From: Hyphomonadaceae bacterium | GTDB lineage: Bacteria; Pseudomonadota; Alphaproteobacteria; Caulobacterales; Aquidulcibacteraceae | NCBI GenBank assembly: GCA_022843225.1 | Contig: JALHOC010000012.1 | Coordinates: 1 to 33,928, forward strand | DNA length: 33,928 bases | Reading direction: 5' to 3' | In this document: in pieces, positions 33,550 through 33,928 of the stretch | How the letters are laid out: the number at the start of each line of letters is the position of its first letter | Numbering within the stretch: position 1 is the stretch's first letter | Notes under the pieces: generated by a model | What the model was told of the DNA's origin: nothing | Database searches by the model: none | Seen by the model: only the letters and a program-made list of their open reading frames with translations | Program-made: the position numbers and the translations under genes

Positions 33550-33584
33550 AAAACGGCGGCGCTCTTGTCCAGCGCCGCCGTTTT
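33550..33584. terminator. Bidirectional intrinsic terminator
   Basis: A perfect 14-bp stem (33550-33563 with 33571-33584) encloses a 7-base loop. Its outer A4/T4 ends give a U-run for transcripts from both directions. It lies just after the dienelactone hydrolase stop and 44 bp after the 3' end of the convergent PPC-domain gene, so it probably serves both. Confidence 0.92.
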
Positions 33585-33628
33585 GAGCCCCGGCGTTGCC
33601 GCCGGAGTTCTTGTGCATCCCCCAGGGC

Positions 33629-33928
33629 TTACTGCTGGCGCACAATCGAGATCGAGTAATCGCCGGCGGCGCCGCCCAAGCCGCTGACTTGAAGCAGGAA
33701 CGAGCCGCCTTCGGCGGAGCTGAAGCGCAGACGCGCGTCGCGCCCGTCTCCGGAATCGTCGTCGGCATCCACGCGCTCGCCATTGATGTCGATCATGGCG
33801 AGGAATGGATCGGCGAGCGGGGAATCGCCTTCGCCCTTCACGTCGATCACATAACGCACGCCGGCCTCCAGCTCGACGCGGTATGAGTCGAGATCGCCGG
33901 GAATGTCGATGCGGCTCTTGCGGTCGTC
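33629..33928 (-). CDS. PPC (pre-peptidase C-terminal) domain protein, C-terminal fragment
   Basis: Only the last 99 codons are in the window; the frame is open to the edge. The sequence DIPGDLDSYRVELEAG followed by DPFLAMIDINGERVDADDDSGDG and GSFLLQVSGLGGAAGDYSISI is typical of PPC beta-sandwich domains, which occur at the C-terminus of secreted proteases and other exported proteins. The acidic DADDDSGDG loop could bind calcium. The N-terminal catalytic part, if any, lies outside, so the full function is unknown. An in-frame ATG at 33859 is inside the domain and not the true start. Confidence 0.85.
   Translation of the reverse strand, partial: DDRKSRIDIPGDLDSYRVELEAGVRYVIDVKGEGDSPLADPFLAMIDINGERVDADDDSGDGRDARLRFSSAEGGSFLLQVSGLGGAAGDYSISIVRQQ

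Noticed and set aside
32527-33783. Minus-strand open frame of 418 codons spanning the second dienelactone hydrolase and the terminator
   Set aside because: It runs through a strong terminator hairpin and opposite a gene with an intact catalytic triad.

Overview
The window is a GC-rich, gene-dense alphaproteobacterial chromosome segment, and it looks like the replication-origin neighbourhood. Gene content and order (parB-parA-rsmG-mnmG-mnmE, rho-hemJ-hemH-hemE, then ppsR-maf-aroE-coaE-dnaQ and a facing secB) match the origin-proximal block known from Caulobacter, the rhizobia and Rickettsia. Stop/start overlaps, GTG starts and two-component-free housekeeping content fit Caulobacterales/Hyphomonadales-type bacteria; the genus cannot be named from this sequence. 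No phage genes, insertion sequences, CRISPR arrays, rRNA or tRNA genes were seen.

Layout. Positions 1-6451 (all minus strand): partial parB, parA, rsmG, a DUF3088 gene, mnmG, mnmE and a DUF6489 gene. At least three ParB-binding (parS-like) sites lie among them, plus one over the mnmE start. Positions 6533-9652 (plus strand): an overlapping cluster of dienelactone hydrolase, lipoprotein glycerophosphodiesterase, quinone oxidoreductase and a small membrane-anchored gene interrupted by one in-frame TGA. Positions 9699-13805 (minus): rho, hemJ, hemH, hemE. Positions 13806-14142 form the only gene-free stretch above 300 bases; it carries DnaA-box-like sequences, an IHF-like site and three GANTC sites between divergent hemE and ppsR, and is the probable chromosomal origin. 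Positions 14143-17724 (plus): ppsR, maf, aroE, coaE, dnaQ, translationally coupled. Then secB (minus), a Tim44-domain gene, an Smr-domain gene, a membrane-bound degenerate-GGDEF/EAL protein and an uncharacterised multi-pass membrane protein.

Positions 22938-33928 hold metabolic and stress genes: a PfkB-family (adenosine-kinase-like) kinase, a small lipoprotein with an ATP-grasp ligase, nth, a DUF2244 gene, dnaK-dnaJ-dapB, alkB, an M48/Ste24-like protease, a second dienelactone hydrolase (exported form), a strong bidirectional terminator and the 3' end of a PPC-domain protein. Four convergent gene pairs in this part overlap at their 3' ends, by up to 73 bp.

How it fits together: genes on both sides of 13806-14142 are mostly transcribed away from it, as expected for leading-strand genes at an origin. 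ParA, ParB and the parS cluster lie 5-12 kb to one side, a spacing like that of Caulobacter. Most of the window is conserved housekeeping DNA. The most interesting items are the candidate origin (without evident CtrA sites), the parS cluster, the plus-strand gene block placed between mnmE and rho, the single-TGA gene and the long nth/ATP-grasp 3' overlap.
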